From NCBI RefSeq assembly GCF_016862675.1, contig NZ_BONK01000016.1, positions 1-64,000 of the forward strand: a DNA stretch of 64,000 nt, written 5' to 3'. The DNA is from Cellulomonas chitinilytica. Lineage in GTDB: Bacteria; Actinomycetota; Actinomycetes; Actinomycetales; Cellulomonadaceae. The notes beneath the pieces are model-generated. The model made no database searches, was not told the DNA's origin, and saw only the letters and a list, made by a program, of their open reading frames with translations. A program made the position numbers and the translations under genes. Positions 41,513 through 50,289 of this stretch are shown here, one piece after another. The first letter of the stretch is position 1; the number at the start of each line of letters is the position of its first letter.

Positions 41513-41784
41513 TGTTGCTCCTCGGGTTCGTCGTGACCGACCGCCAGGAACGAGGAAGGCCCCCGTCCTGAGCACAGGAGGAGGCCTCGATAGCCCGCGC
41601 GGCCAAACCCGGCCGACGGCCGCGCTTGCGCCACCGGAACGGCGACGAGGCCGTCCGGTGCGGACTGTGACCCGGTCCCTGTTGTCGGCGTGAGCCGTGC
41701 GGTCGAGACCCAGGTGGGAGAAGCTCCACTTGTGCGCCTGAGTCGCACTCGCGTACGTCCCAGGTCAGTCGACCGCCCACTCTA
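41513..41784 (-). promoter_or_regulatory. infC promoter and structured leader
   Basis: On the minus strand a -10-like TAGAGT lies at 41779-41784, about 265 nt before the infC start, giving a long leader. A strong but imperfect hairpin with AGGCC/GGCCT base and CCTG/CAGG inner stem lies at 41557-41587, 45 nt before the start codon. The 426 nt between infC and the divergent fur gene hold no coding sequence I can support. Confidence 0.45.
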
Positions 41785-41885
41785 CCAGAACAGGGGCACG
41801 GTTCCGGACGGGTCGATCGGAGCCGCGGGACGCCCGACGGCACGCGCGTGCGCGCCGGCCGATCGCCTGCTGGCCAGCAGCAGAG

Positions 41886-41920
41886 TTGAACTGTTCGGTT
41901 ATTTGAATGATTCCAGTTCA
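41886..41920. promoter_or_regulatory. Candidate Fur operator and promoter of fur-catalase unit
   Basis: An AT-richer patch in very GC-rich DNA. TGAACTG (41887-41893) and CAGTTCA (41914-41920) form an inverted repeat, and the 9-mer palindrome GAATGATTC lies at 41905-41913. A -35-like TTGAAC is at 41886-41891. It lies 19 nt before the fur start, fitting autoregulation by the repressor. Confidence 0.45.
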
Positions 41921-41938
41921 TGTGGTGGGGTGGTACCC

Positions 41939-42358
41939 ATGGACGACGTCGAGGTGCTGCGGACGCACGGCCTGCGGGTCACCGGACCCCGGGTGGCGGT
42001 GCTCGAGGCGCTGCACGAGCACCCGCACGCCGACGCCGAGACGGTCCTGCGAGCCGCGCGCGACAGGCTCCCCGCCGTCTCGGTCCAGGCGGTCTACGAC
42101 GTCCTGCACGCCCTCACCGACGCCGGGCTCGTGCGACGCATCGAGCCCGCCGGCCACCCCGCGCGCTACGAGCGCCGCATCGGGGACAACCACCACCACG
42201 TCGTCTGCCGCTCGTGCGGCGCCGTCGGCGACATCGACTGCACCGTCGGCCACTCCCCCTGCCTGACCCCCAGCTCGACCGAGGGGTTCAGCATCGAGGT
42301 CGCCGAGGTGACCTTCTGGGGCCTGTGTCCCGCGTGCAGGTCGACCACCGCCGGCTGA
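41939..42358 (+). CDS. Fur family transcriptional repressor
   Basis: 139 residues. Winged-helix N-terminus with [22 protein letters not shown] and [18 protein letters not shown] (recognition helix), then the dimer domain with the metal-binding [11 protein letters not shown] and the zinc pair CPAC at the C-terminus. FurA- or CatR-like proteins next to catalase genes repress them until peroxide or metal loss. ATG 41939 has only a weak GGTGGGG ribosome site. Catalase follows 98 nt downstream on the same strand. Confidence 0.94.
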   Translation: MDDVEVLRTHGLRVTGPRVAVLEALHEHPHADAETVLRAARDRLPAVSVQAVYDVLHALTDAGLVRRIEPAGHPARYERRIGDNHHHVVCRSCGAVGDIDCTVGHSPCLTPSSTEGFSIEVAEVTFWGLCPACRSTTAG

Positions 42359-42456
42359 CGCACCCCTCCCCGCACGCCGTGGTCGTCGACCACGCGTCCC
42401 CTCACCGACCCCTCGGCCCGCCGAGACCCACCACACACCACGAAGGACGCACACCC

Positions 42457-43908
42457 ATGCCTCACGTGCCCGCCACCACCACGACCAGCGGCGCCCCGGT
42501 CGCCTCGGACGGCCACGCGCTGTCCGTCGGCGCCGACGGCCCGATCGTCCTGCACGACCACTACCTCGTGGAGAAGCTCGCGCAGTTCAACCGTGAGCGC
42601 GTGCCCGAGCGCGTCGTGCACGCCAAGGGCGGCGGCGCGTTCGGCACGTTCAGGGTGACCGGCGACGTGACGGCGTACACCCGGGCCGCCCTGTTCCAGC
42701 CCGCGGTCGAGACCGAGCTGCTCGCCCGGTTCTCGTCCGTCGCCGGCGAGGCCGGCTCGCCCGACACGTGGCGCGACCCGCGCGGCTTCGCGGTGAAGTT
42801 CTACACGTCGGAGGGCAACTACGACCTCGTCGGGAACAACACCCCGGTCTTCTTCATCCGGGACGGCATCAAGTTCCCCGACTTCATCCACTCCCAGAAG
42901 CGGCTGCCCGGCTCGCACCTGCGGGACAACGACATGCAGTGGGCCTTCTGGACGCTGTCGCCCGAGTCCGCGCACCAGGTCACGTGGCTCATGGGCGACC
43001 GCGGGCTGCCGGCGTCGTGGCGGCACATGGACGGGTTCGGCTCGCACACCTACCAGTGGATCAACGCCGCCGGCGAGCGCTTCTGGGTCAAGTACCACTT
43101 CACGACGCAGCAGGGCATCAAGAACCTCACCGCCGACGAGGCCGCCGCGCTGGCCGGCTCGGACGGCGACCTGCACATCCGCGACCTCCACGAGCACATC
43201 GAGGCCGGCGACCACCCGCGCTGGACGCTCTCCGTCCAGGTCATGCCGTACGCCGACGCGGCGGGCTACCGGTTCAACCCGTTCGACCTCACGAAGGTGT
43301 GGCCGCACGCCGACTACCCGCTCGTCGAGGTCGGCGTGATGGAGCTGAACCGGAACCCGGAGAACTACTTCGCGCAGATCGAGCAGGCGACGTTCGCGCC
43401 GAGCAGCTTCGTGCCCGGCATCGCGGCCAGCCCCGACAAGATGCTGCTCGCGCGGATCTTCGCCTACGCCGACGCGCACCGGTACCGGGTGGGCACCAAC
43501 CACGCCCAGCTCCCGGTGAACGCCCCGAAGGCGCCGACGCACTCGTACGCGCAGGACGGGGCCGCGCGGTACACGTTCTCGGCGGCCGACGTCCCCGTGT
43601 ACGCCCCGAACTCCCGCGGCGGCGCGCACGCCGACCCGCTGCGCGCGGCCGAGTCGGCCGGCTGGGAGTCGGACGGTGCGCTCGTGCGCGCCGCCGCGTC
43701 CCTGCACAGCGAGGACGACGACTTCGGCCAGGCCGGGACGCTGTACCGCGAGGTGTTCGACGACGAGGCGCGCGCCCGGTTCCTCGAGACGATCACCGGC
43801 CACGTGGGGGCCGTCCGCTCCGACGACATTCGCGAGCGTGCGATCGCGTACTGGACGCACGTCGACGCCGACCTGGGCGCGAAGCTGCGGGCGAACCTCG
43901 GCGCCTGA
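42457..43908 (+). CDS. katA: Heme catalase
   Basis: Monofunctional catalase, 483 residues (small-subunit type). Catalytic His 55 in [12 protein letters not shown], Asn in NNTPVFF (127-128), proximal heme ligand Tyr 337 in [14 protein letters not shown]. Destroys hydrogen peroxide in the cytoplasm; no signal peptide. ATG 42457 has a GAAGGA ribosome site. Downstream of a Fur-family repressor and followed by a 15-bp terminator, it forms a two-gene unit. Confidence 0.96.
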   Translation: MPHVPATTTTSGAPVASDGHALSVGADGPIVLHDHYLVEKLAQFNRERVPERVVHAKGGGAFGTFRVTGDVTAYTRAALFQPAVETELLARFSSVAGEAGSPDTWRDPRGFAVKFYTSEGNYDLVGNNTPVFFIRDGIKFPDFIHSQKRLPGSHLRDNDMQWAFWTLSPESAHQVTWLMGDRGLPASWRHMDGFGSHTYQWINAAGERFWVKYHFTTQQGIKNLTADEAAALAGSDGDLHIRDLHEHIEAGDHPRWTLSVQVMPYADAAGYRFNPFDLTKVWPHADYPLVEVGVMELNRNPENYFAQIEQATFAPSSFVPGIAASPDKMLLARIFAYADAHRYRVGTNHAQLPVNAPKAPTHSYAQDGAARYTFSAADVPVYAPNSRGGAHADPLRAAESAGWESDGALVRAAASLHSEDDDFGQAGTLYREVFDDEARARFLETITGHVGAVRSDDIRERAIAYWTHVDADLGAKLRANLGA

Positions 43909-43932
43909 CCATCTCCGGACGAGCACGACCCC

Positions 43933-43967
43933 GTGCGGCCCCGCGTCCACCCGACGCGGGGCCGCAC
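43933..43967 (+). terminator. Catalase terminator
   Basis: Perfect 15-bp stem (43933-43947 with 43953-43967), 5-nt loop, 24 nt past the catalase stop. Confidence 0.8.
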
Positions 43968-44032
43968 CGTCGTCCGCAAGCAGACCTGGCACGCGGCCGG
44001 GCAGACCGGACGGCGATGAGAGGATCGACACC

Positions 44033-44392
44033 ATGACCAGCTCCCCCGACCCCACCGCCGAGGCGACCCGAGACATCGCGGACGTCGCCGCGGTCGAGGT
44101 CATCACGACCGCCGCCGTCCACCTCATGAGCGCGGCCGCCGTGAAGTGCGGCCTCGCCGAGGACGGCCCGGACGGCAAGGGCGCCGACTACCTGGACCTC
44201 GACGAGGCGCGCAAGCTCATCACGGCGCTCGCCGCACTCGTGACCGCGGCGGCGCCCGACATCGGCAACCAGCACGCGCGGTCGCTGCGCGACGGGCTCC
44301 GCTCGCTGCAGCTCGCCTTCCGCGAGGCCTCCCCGTTCCCGGACGCCCCCGGCGAGGGCCCCGGCGAGAAGTTCACGGGCTCGGTGGTCTGA
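44033..44392 (+). CDS. DUF1844 family protein
   Basis: 119 residues. Matches a small actinobacterial family of unknown function found near infC/rplT: VITTAAVHLMSAAAVKCGLAE, YLDLDEARKLITALAALV and the DIGNQHARSLRDGLRSLQLAFREAS end. Helical and soluble, with an acidic linker in the middle. ATG 44033 has a GAGAGGA ribosome site. Its last 20 nt overlap the 3' end of the convergent transporter gene. Confidence 0.88.
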   Translation: MTSSPDPTAEATRDIADVAAVEVITTAAVHLMSAAAVKCGLAEDGPDGKGADYLDLDEARKLITALAALVTAAAPDIGNQHARSLRDGLRSLQLAFREASPFPDAPGEGPGEKFTGSVV

Positions 44393-45791
44393 CCCCTGCC
44401 GACGGCCGACGACCGACCCGGCGGACCCGCCGCCGGACCGTGTGGCCGAGCCGCTCGGACGAGCGCCGCGGCTGCGGGACCTCGGCGAGACGGCCGGGCT
44501 CGGCGCGCTCGTCGTCGCCGGCGCCCGACGCCGTCCCTGCCGAGACCTCGCGTTCGGCCGGGGTACCGAGGGCCTCCGGGGCCGGGGCGTCCGCCGCCAC
44601 CGGGACTCCCGCCGCCGAGTGCCGCGTGAGCGCCAGCACCACGAGCCCCGCCACGGCGATGCCACCGCCGACGCACGCGGCCGTGAGGAACCCGGCCCCC
44701 GGCGACGACCGGTCGATGACGAACCCGCACAGCGGGGCGCCGAGCGCGTTCCCGACGGTCCCCATGGTGCCGCTCCACCCCATGACCTCGCCGCGGCGCT
44801 GCTCCGGCACGAGCCGGACGAGGGTCGCGTTGATCGACGACAGCGCGGGGGCGCAGGGCAGGCCGGCGACGAACACCGCGACGGCCAGCCGGTACGGACC
44901 GGGCGCGAACGCGGCGGGGACGGTCGCGAGCGCGAGGAGCGCCACGAGCACGAGCGGCGACGGCGACCGGTGACGGGCGCCGTGGACGAGGCCGCCCACG
45001 ACGGAGCCGCCGGCCCACAGGGCGATCATCCAGCCGACGTCGCCCGCCCGGCCCGCGTCGTTGAGCGACGCGACGAGCGCGACGTCCGTGCCGACCAGGA
45101 CGAACGCCGCGGCGACGGCCGCGAGCAGCACGACGACGAGCGCGGGCCCGAGCAGACGGCGTGCGGTGCCGTCCGGCGCACCGTCGGTCTCGAGCGGTGC
45201 GACCGGTGCCGCCGACCGGGTCGGCGGGTTCGCCCACCACAGCAGCACCCCGGCGGCGACCGTCGCGACGCCGACCACGGTGAGCGCGGCCACCGTCGAG
45301 ACCTGCGTCGCGAGCACGACCCCGATCACGGGCGACAGCATGAACGTCAGCTCGACCGCCACCGAGTCGAGCGCGAAGGCGGCACGCTGCTGCGCCAGCG
45401 GCACGAGCACGGACAACGACTGCCGGGTCACCGAGAAGACGGGGACGAGGAACAGCCCGGCCACGAACGCCGCCCCGATGAGCAGCTCGTACGACAGCCG
45501 AGGCGCGCACACCCACACCGCGGACTCGACGAGCACCGACGGGGCGATCGCCCGACGCAGGCCGAACCGGTCGACGAGCCGCCCGCGCCACGGCGCGCCG
45601 AGCGCCATGCCGACCGTCGCCGCGCCGGCGACGACCCCGGCCTGCGCGTACCCGCGGTCGAGGGAGGTCACGACGTGCAGCGTCAGGACCACGCCCACCA
45701 TGGCGGCGGGGATGCGGGCGACGAAGGACACCACGAACAGCCGTGCGACGCCGGGAAGGCGCAGAAGAGCGGCGTAGGGCGTCCGGGGCAT
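44373..45791 (-). CDS. MFS transporter
   Basis: 472 residues with about twelve hydrophobic segments in two sets of six, separated by a soluble loop (PLETDGAPDGTARR). The loop between helices 2 and 3, GAPWRGRLVDRFGLRRA, matches the MFS signature. Substrate unknown; drug or metabolite efflux is typical. The C-terminal ~85 residues are a hydrophilic Arg/Ala/Pro-rich tail that runs past the 3' end of the convergent DUF1844 gene. I chose the ATG at 45791, seven codons inside the longest frame. Confidence 0.88.
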   Translation of the reverse strand: MPRTPYAALLRLPGVARLFVVSFVARIPAAMVGVVLTLHVVTSLDRGYAQAGVVAGAATVGMALGAPWRGRLVDRFGLRRAIAPSVLVESAVWVCAPRLSYELLIGAAFVAGLFLVPVFSVTRQSLSVLVPLAQQRAAFALDSVAVELTFMLSPVIGVVLATQVSTVAALTVVGVATVAAGVLLWWANPPTRSAAPVAPLETDGAPDGTARRLLGPALVVVLLAAVAAAFVLVGTDVALVASLNDAGRAGDVGWMIALWAGGSVVGGLVHGARHRSPSPLVLVALLALATVPAAFAPGPYRLAVAVFVAGLPCAPALSSINATLVRLVPEQRRGEVMGWSGTMGTVGNALGAPLCGFVIDRSSPGAGFLTAACVGGGIAVAGLVVLALTRHSAAGVPVAADAPAPEALGTPAEREVSAGTASGAGDDERAEPGRLAEVPQPRRSSERLGHTVRRRVRRVGRRPSAGVRPPSP

Positions 45792-45895
45792 GCCGACGAT
45801 TGTCTCCCGCAACCGTGCGTGCTCCCGAACGCAATAGCGGGTGACGAACGGTGGGACGCCTCACAGGGACCCCCGTCGCCCACAGCCCGAGTCCC

Positions 45896-45901
45896 TATCC
45901 T
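45896..45901 (+). promoter_or_regulatory. -10 element of a leaderless-type promoter
   Basis: TATCCT ends six nt before the ATG at 45908, placing the transcription start at or beside the start codon. No ribosome site precedes that ATG. Confidence 0.5.
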
Positions 45902-45907
45902 GGGCGG

Positions 45908-46639
45908 ATGCCGTCCGACGACCCCGTGCCGGGCTGGAGCCCTCCGCCGACCTCACCGCCGCCCCCGCCGGCGAGCGGCCCCGTCCCACCGCCGAGCCTG
46001 CCTCCGGGCCTCCCCGTCCCACCGGGCGGACCGGTCGACCAGGTCGTGATCCCGGGTGCGACGGCGGACCCGCTGGTGCGCGCAGGTACGCCGGGCGGCG
46101 CCGCCGTGGGACCGGCCCCGGCCGCCCGGCCCCGCCGCACGGTCGTCCTGCTCACGGTCGCGCTGGTGCTCGCGGTCGCCCTCGGCGCCGCGCTCGTCGG
46201 CCGGATGCTCGTCACGACGCACGCGTGGCAGCGGTCCAGCGCCGGGTGGGAGGCGCTCGCCCGGACGCACGGTGCCGACCTGGCGACGGCGCAGGGCGAG
46301 CTCGCGGACGCGCAGGCGCAGCTCACCGACGCGCAGACCCAGCTCGCCACCGCCCAGGCGCGGATCACCGAGCTCGCAGACGAGAAGGCCCAGCTCGGCG
46401 ACACGAGCGCGGCGCAGTCGCAGCTCGCCGACTACCAGGCGCGCGTGTCGCAGGCGGCCGGCAACGTCGCCACCGCCCTCGCGCAGTGCATCACGGGGCA
46501 GCAGAAGCTCATCGGCTACCTCGAGGAGTCGGACCGGTACGACCCGGCCGACCTCGCCCGGTTCAAGCAGGACGTCACGACCGTCTGCGGGGCGGCGACC
46601 GACGCGAACGCGGCGCTCCAGCGCGAGCTCTCGCAGTGA
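45908..46639 (+). CDS. Single-pass membrane protein with coiled coil
   Basis: 243 residues. A Pro-rich cytosolic N-terminus of about 77 residues, one membrane helix (VVLLTVALVLAVALGAALVG), then an extracytoplasmic coiled coil made of repeated ADAQAQL/TDAQTQL/ATAQARI heptads, and a C-terminal part with two Cys (AQCITG, TTVCGAA) that could pair. No enzyme motif. The start codon sits 6 nt after a TATCCT hexamer, so the mRNA may be leaderless. It is coupled to the following protease gene (GTGA overlap). Confidence 0.8.
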   Translation: MPSDDPVPGWSPPPTSPPPPPASGPVPPPSLPPGLPVPPGGPVDQVVIPGATADPLVRAGTPGGAAVGPAPAARPRRTVVLLTVALVLAVALGAALVGRMLVTTHAWQRSSAGWEALARTHGADLATAQGELADAQAQLTDAQTQLATAQARITELADEKAQLGDTSAAQSQLADYQARVSQAAGNVATALAQCITGQQKLIGYLEESDRYDPADLARFKQDVTTVCGAATDANAALQRELSQ

Positions 46640-47367
46640 GGTCGCCCCTCGCACGGGGGGTGGCGACGGCGGCGCTCCTGGTCGCTCTCGCCGGGTGCTC
46701 CGCGCTGCCGGAGCTGCCGGCGCCGGTCCCGACGAGCGTCGTCCCGACCGACGCGCCCGTGCCCGCGCCGACGTCGTCCGGCAACCTCTCGCCGGACGGG
46801 TTCGACGCCGCGCAGCGGATGGCCGTGCGGATCCGGAACATCGGCTGCGGCTCGGTGTCCACCGGCTCGGGCTTCGCGATCGACGACCACACCCTCGTCA
46901 CGAACCGTCACGTCGTCGCGGACTCCGCGACCCTCCAGCTCAGCACGTACGACGGCCGGGACGTCGCCGCGACGGCCGCCAGCACCGCCGGGCTCGCCGA
47001 CCTGGCAATCGTCCGGACGGCGGACGCGCTGCCGTACGCGCCGGAGCTCTCGGGCACCGACCCGGTCGTCGGCGACGCGGTGACGGTGGTCGGTTACCCG
47101 CTCGGGCACGCGCTGACCGTGACCACCGGGCAGGTGCTCGCCTCGACGACGGACCCGCTCAACGAGAACCTCGGCGCGGTGTTCCTCACCGACGCGACCG
47201 TCGAGTTCGGCAGCTCCGGCTCGGCCGTCCTCGACGCCGACGGGCGGGTCGTCGGTGTCGTGTATGCGAAGGACGAGCAGAACCGGAGTTTCGTCGTGCC
47301 GGTGAGCACGCTGCGGGCCATGCTGGACGACGACTCGGCGTTCACCCCTGCGCCCACCTGCAGCTGA
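46636..47367 (+). CDS. Trypsin-like serine protease lipoprotein
   Basis: 243 residues. Signal sequence with the lipobox ALAGC (Cys about 21), a Pro/Thr linker, then a trypsin-like domain of DegP/S1C type: His in VTNRHVVAD, Asp in GLADLAIVRT, Ser in EFGSSGSAVLD. There is no PDZ domain. It should act outside the membrane, tethered by lipid. The GTG start overlaps the upstream stop. A disulfide is possible between the Cys in NIGCGSV and the C-terminal Cys. Confidence 0.9.
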   Translation: MRSPLARGVATAALLVALAGCSALPELPAPVPTSVVPTDAPVPAPTSSGNLSPDGFDAAQRMAVRIRNIGCGSVSTGSGFAIDDHTLVTNRHVVADSATLQLSTYDGRDVAATAASTAGLADLAIVRTADALPYAPELSGTDPVVGDAVTVVGYPLGHALTVTTGQVLASTTDPLNENLGAVFLTDATVEFGSSGSAVLDADGRVVGVVYAKDEQNRSFVVPVSTLRAMLDDDSAFTPAPTCS

Positions 47368-47380
47368 CCCGGAGGTTCCC

Positions 47381-47905
47381 ATGGCCGATGTCCCACGCTT
47401 CGACCCCGCCACCCTCACCGGTGCCGTGAACGACACCGTCACCGTCCGCCGCGTGTTCGGCGACGCGTACGAACGCGGCGGGGTGACCGTCATCCCCGTC
47501 GCACGCCTGTGGGCCGCGACCGGTCTGGGCCTGGGCGACGGCGAGGGCGGTGTCCCCTTCGGCGCCCTCGGGTCCCGCCTGCAGAGCCGCCTGGCCGCCG
47601 GGTCCGACGCGGAGGCGCCACCGCTCGACGACTCCGGGCCGCAGCAGGGCTACGGCGGCGGTCACGGCGGGGGCGGCGGGTACGGCGCCTACGTCAAGGC
47701 CGTCGGCGTCTACGTGATCGACGACGCGGGCGTGCACTGGAAGCCGTCGATCGACGTGAACCGGGTGATCCTCGGCGGCCAGGCCGTCGCGGCCACCGCC
47801 GTCAGCGCGTTCGCCGCCGCGCTCGCCGTGAAGGCGCTCGCCGGTGCGGCCTCGTCGGCCGCGAGCGCGATCGCGAACGCCGTGTCGCGCTGGGCCTCGT
47901 CCTGA
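47381..47905 (+). CDS. GerW/YtfJ family protein
   Basis: 174 residues. The N-terminal half matches the sporulation protein YtfJ/GerW family (VRRVFGDAYERGGVTVIPVARL), then a Gly-rich YGGGHGGGGGYG loop, the YVIDDAGVHWKPSIDVNRV strand block, and a C-terminal Ala-rich hydrophobic segment. GerW homologues occur in many non-sporulating actinobacteria with unknown role. ATG with a GGAGG site, 13 nt after the protease gene, so all three genes form one operon closed by a hairpin. Confidence 0.85.
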   Translation: MADVPRFDPATLTGAVNDTVTVRRVFGDAYERGGVTVIPVARLWAATGLGLGDGEGGVPFGALGSRLQSRLAAGSDAEAPPLDDSGPQQGYGGGHGGGGGYGAYVKAVGVYVIDDAGVHWKPSIDVNRVILGGQAVAATAVSAFAAALAVKALAGAASSAASAIANAVSRWASS

Positions 47906-47920
47906 CGCCTGAGCACGACG

Positions 47921-47960
47921 CGCGGAGCGGCGCGGGATCTCGTCCTGGCGCCGCTCCGCG
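47921..47960. terminator. Bidirectional terminator between convergent genes
   Basis: Perfect 13-bp stem (47921-47933 with 47948-47960) and 14-nt loop, between the GerW gene (plus) and the SseB-like gene (minus). Confidence 0.7.
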
Positions 47961-48008
47961 TCCGCGCGGGACCTGACGACGCACGGCGCGGGCCCGCCGA
48001 GGAGACGG

Positions 48009-48740
48009 TCAGCCGGCCGCGCGCAGCCGGAGCTCCACCGAGTCCACCCGTGCCGCGACCGTCTCGTCGGCGGCGAGCGCCGCGTTGACCTGCGCCAGGA
48101 CCGCGTCGAGCGCCGCCTGGTCCAGACCCGGGACGAGGCCGACGACCACCGCGACCTCGGCATGCCGCCCGGGGACGCTCGAGGCGTCGACCACGCCGGC
48201 GATGCCGGCGAGGGCACCACGGACCGCGCGGTCGACGTCCTGGTCCACACGTCCGTCGACGACGGCCGGCGCCCACGGCACCTGCTGCGCGAGCGCCCAG
48301 ACGGCCGGTCGCGGCACGAGCGCGGTGACGGGCCCGCCCGGGTCGACGACCACGACGTCCCACCCCTCGCTCACCACGGACAGCGCCGCGCGCGCGACGT
48401 CCGACGGCACCGGCCGCGCATCCGTCCGCCACGCCCCCATTGCCGCCACCGAGGTGAAGACGGGCAGCGCCGTCCGGCCGTCGGGGGTCCGCAGCGCGAC
48501 GATGCCGGCCGAGGCCTCCTTGTCGACGGTGTGCTCGTGCCCGTCGTGCACGACGACGTCGGAGGCCTCGAGCTCGGCGAGCACCGGCACGAGCACGCGC
48601 GTCCCGGCGAGCGCCTCGACCACCGCCCCCAGCGATCCCGCGCCTGCCCCGTATGCGGTCAGCGCCGCCGCGACCGCCGGGTCGGCGGTGCCGTCGTCCC
48701 CCGCGAACGGGGACGACGGCGGCAGCTCACGACCGGCCAC
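48009..48740 (-). CDS. SseB family protein
   Basis: 243 residues. Two tandem halves: an SseB N-terminal domain (about 20-135; LVPVLAE, VALRTPDGRTALPVFTSVAAM) and a C-terminal half with VAVVVGLVPGLDQAALDAVL. The function of the family is unknown. GTG start, 12 nt after hisA, so it is cotranscribed with hisH and hisA; this pairing is common in actinobacteria. The expected hisF does not follow; the strand ends at a bidirectional terminator. Confidence 0.85.
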   Translation of the reverse strand: MAGRELPPSSPFAGDDGTADPAVAAALTAYGAGAGSLGAVVEALAGTRVLVPVLAELEASDVVVHDGHEHTVDKEASAGIVALRTPDGRTALPVFTSVAAMGAWRTDARPVPSDVARAALSVVSEGWDVVVVDPGGPVTALVPRPAVWALAQQVPWAPAVVDGRVDQDVDRAVRGALAGIAGVVDASSVPGRHAEVAVVVGLVPGLDQAALDAVLAQVNAALAADETVAARVDSVELRLRAAG

Positions 48741-48752
48741 GACGCCGCGGCC

Positions 48753-49493
48753 TCAGGGGCGGCCGGCGACGTCGAGCGCCTCCGGCAGCGTGAACGCGCC
48801 CGCGTACAGCGCCTTGCCGACGATCGTCCCCTCCACGCCGACGGGGACGAGCGTGCGCAGGACCCGCAGGTCGTCGAGGCTCGAGATGCCGCCCGACGCG
48901 ACGACGGGCGCGTCCGTGCGGCTGCACACCTCGCGCAGCAGCTCGACGTTCGGGCCGCGCAGCGTGCCGTCCTTGGTCACGTCCGTGACGACGTAGCGGG
49001 AGCAGCCGGCGGCGTCGAGGCGGGCCAGCACCTCCCAGAGGTCGCCGCCCTCCTTCGTCCAGCCGCGAGCCGCGAGCGTGGTGCCGCGCACGTCGAGCCC
49101 CACCGCGATCTGGTCGCCGTGGCTCGCGATCACCCGCGCCGTCCACTCGGGGTCCTCGAGCGCGGCCGTGCCGAGGTTCACGCGCGTCGCGCCCGTGGCG
49201 AGCGCTCGCTCCAGGGACGCGTCGTCCCGGATGCCGCCCGACAGCTCGACCTTGACGCCCCGCCCCGACAGCTCGGCGGCGACGTCCGCGAGCAGCGGCG
49301 CGTTGGAGCCACGGCCGAACGCGGCGTCGAGGTCGACGAGGTGGATCCACTCGGCGCCGCCCTCGGCCCAGTCGAGCGCGGCGGCCAGCGGGTCGCCGTA
49401 GCCCGTCTCGGAGCCGGCCTCCCCCTGGACGAGACGGACGGCCTGGCCGTCGGCCACGTCGACGGCAGGCAGGAGCTCGAGGCGGTCGGTCAT
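48753..49493 (-). CDS. priA: Phosphoribosyl isomerase A (HisA/PriA)
   Basis: 246 residues, (beta/alpha)8 barrel. N-terminal catalytic Asp in [10 protein letters not shown] and the second Asp in [11 protein letters not shown]; phosphate loops ELSGGIRD and [11 protein letters not shown]. In actinobacteria lacking trpF this enzyme serves both histidine (HisA) and tryptophan (TrpF) synthesis; whether trpF is absent cannot be told from this window. ATG 49493, 47 nt after hisH. Confidence 0.95.
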   Translation of the reverse strand: MTDRLELLPAVDVADGQAVRLVQGEAGSETGYGDPLAAALDWAEGGAEWIHLVDLDAAFGRGSNAPLLADVAAELSGRGVKVELSGGIRDDASLERALATGATRVNLGTAALEDPEWTARVIASHGDQIAVGLDVRGTTLAARGWTKEGGDLWEVLARLDAAGCSRYVVTDVTKDGTLRGPNVELLREVCSRTDAPVVASGGISSLDDLRVLRTLVPVGVEGTIVGKALYAGAFTLPEALDVAGRP

Positions 49494-49540
49494 GACGGTG
49501 TTCTCCGTGGGGTGTGTGGTGGGGCAGGTCGGCGGGCAGG

Positions 49541-50191
49541 TCAGCGGAGCTGGTCGACCCAGTGGGACAGCAGCTGCGCGCCGGCGTCGCCGGACTTCTC
49601 GGGGTGGAACTGCGTCGCGGCGAGCGGGCCGTTCTCGACGGCGGCGACGAACCGGTCGCCGTGCTCCGCCCACGTGACCAGCGGCGTGGTGAACGGGGGC
49701 GCACCCGCGCCGTCGTCGGTCAGCGGGAACGAGCGGGCCGCGTACGAGTGCACGAAGTAGAACCGCTCGTCCTCGAGGCCCTTGAACAGCGTGGACCCGG
49801 GGGCCGCGTCGATCGTCGCCCAGCCCATGTGCGGGACGACGTCGGCCTCGAGCCGGTCGACGACACCGGGCCACTCCCCCAGCCCGTCGGTGCGCTCGCC
49901 GTGCTCGACCCCCTCGGCGAACATCACCTGCATGCCGACGCAGATGCCGAGCACGGGCCGCCCGCCGGCGAGCCGGCGGTCGACCACCTGGTCGCCGCCC
50001 ACCTCGCGCAGGCCCGCCATGACGGCGGCGAAGGCGCCGACGCCCGGCACGACGAGACCGTCGGCCTCGACCGCCGCGTGCTTGTCGGCCGTGAGCTCCA
50101 CCTCGGCGCCGACGCGTTCGAGGGCGCGTACCGCCGAACGGACGTTGCCGAATCCGTAGTCGAGGACGACGACGTGGGGCTGGGTGGGCAC
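49541..50191 (-). CDS. hisH: Imidazole glycerol phosphate synthase glutaminase subunit
   Basis: 216 residues. Class I glutamine amidotransferase triad: Cys in [11 protein letters not shown], His and Glu in [16 protein letters not shown] forms the oxyanion strand. Supplies ammonia to HisF, which is not in the window. The GTG start lies six nt after a TAGCCT hexamer and has no ribosome site, suggesting a leaderless mRNA beginning a separate hisH-priA-sseB unit. Confidence 0.96.
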   Translation of the reverse strand: MPTQPHVVVLDYGFGNVRSAVRALERVGAEVELTADKHAAVEADGLVVPGVGAFAAVMAGLREVGGDQVVDRRLAGGRPVLGICVGMQVMFAEGVEHGERTDGLGEWPGVVDRLEADVVPHMGWATIDAAPGSTLFKGLEDERFYFVHSYAARSFPLTDDGAGAPPFTTPLVTWAEHGDRFVAAVENGPLAATQFHPEKSGDAGAQLLSHWVDQLR

Positions 50192-50197
50192 CGGCCC

Positions 50198-50203
50198 AGG
50201 CTA
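50198..50203 (-). promoter_or_regulatory. hisH leaderless -10 element
   Basis: TAGCCT on the minus strand, six nt before the hisH GTG; the strong terminator at 50243-50281 shields hisH from upstream transcription. Confidence 0.5.
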
Positions 50204-50242
50204 CCCGGGGCACCGGGTGCGGCCGCGGGGGCGTCCACGCAC

Positions 50243-50281
50243 GGCGACGGGCCCGGCACGCGTGGTGCCGGGCCCGTCGCC
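50243..50281 (-). terminator. Terminator after GH12 gene
   Basis: Perfect 17-bp stem (50243-50259 with 50265-50281), loop GCGTG, 9 nt past the GH12 stop. The longest perfect stem I found in the window. Confidence 0.85.
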
Positions 50282-50289
50282 GGTCGGGA

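Noticed and set aside
44373-44392. Overlap of the MFS and DUF1844 genes as a sign of a wrong frame
   Set aside because: Both frames keep family features almost to the end; a 20-nt convergent overlap is common in dense genomes.
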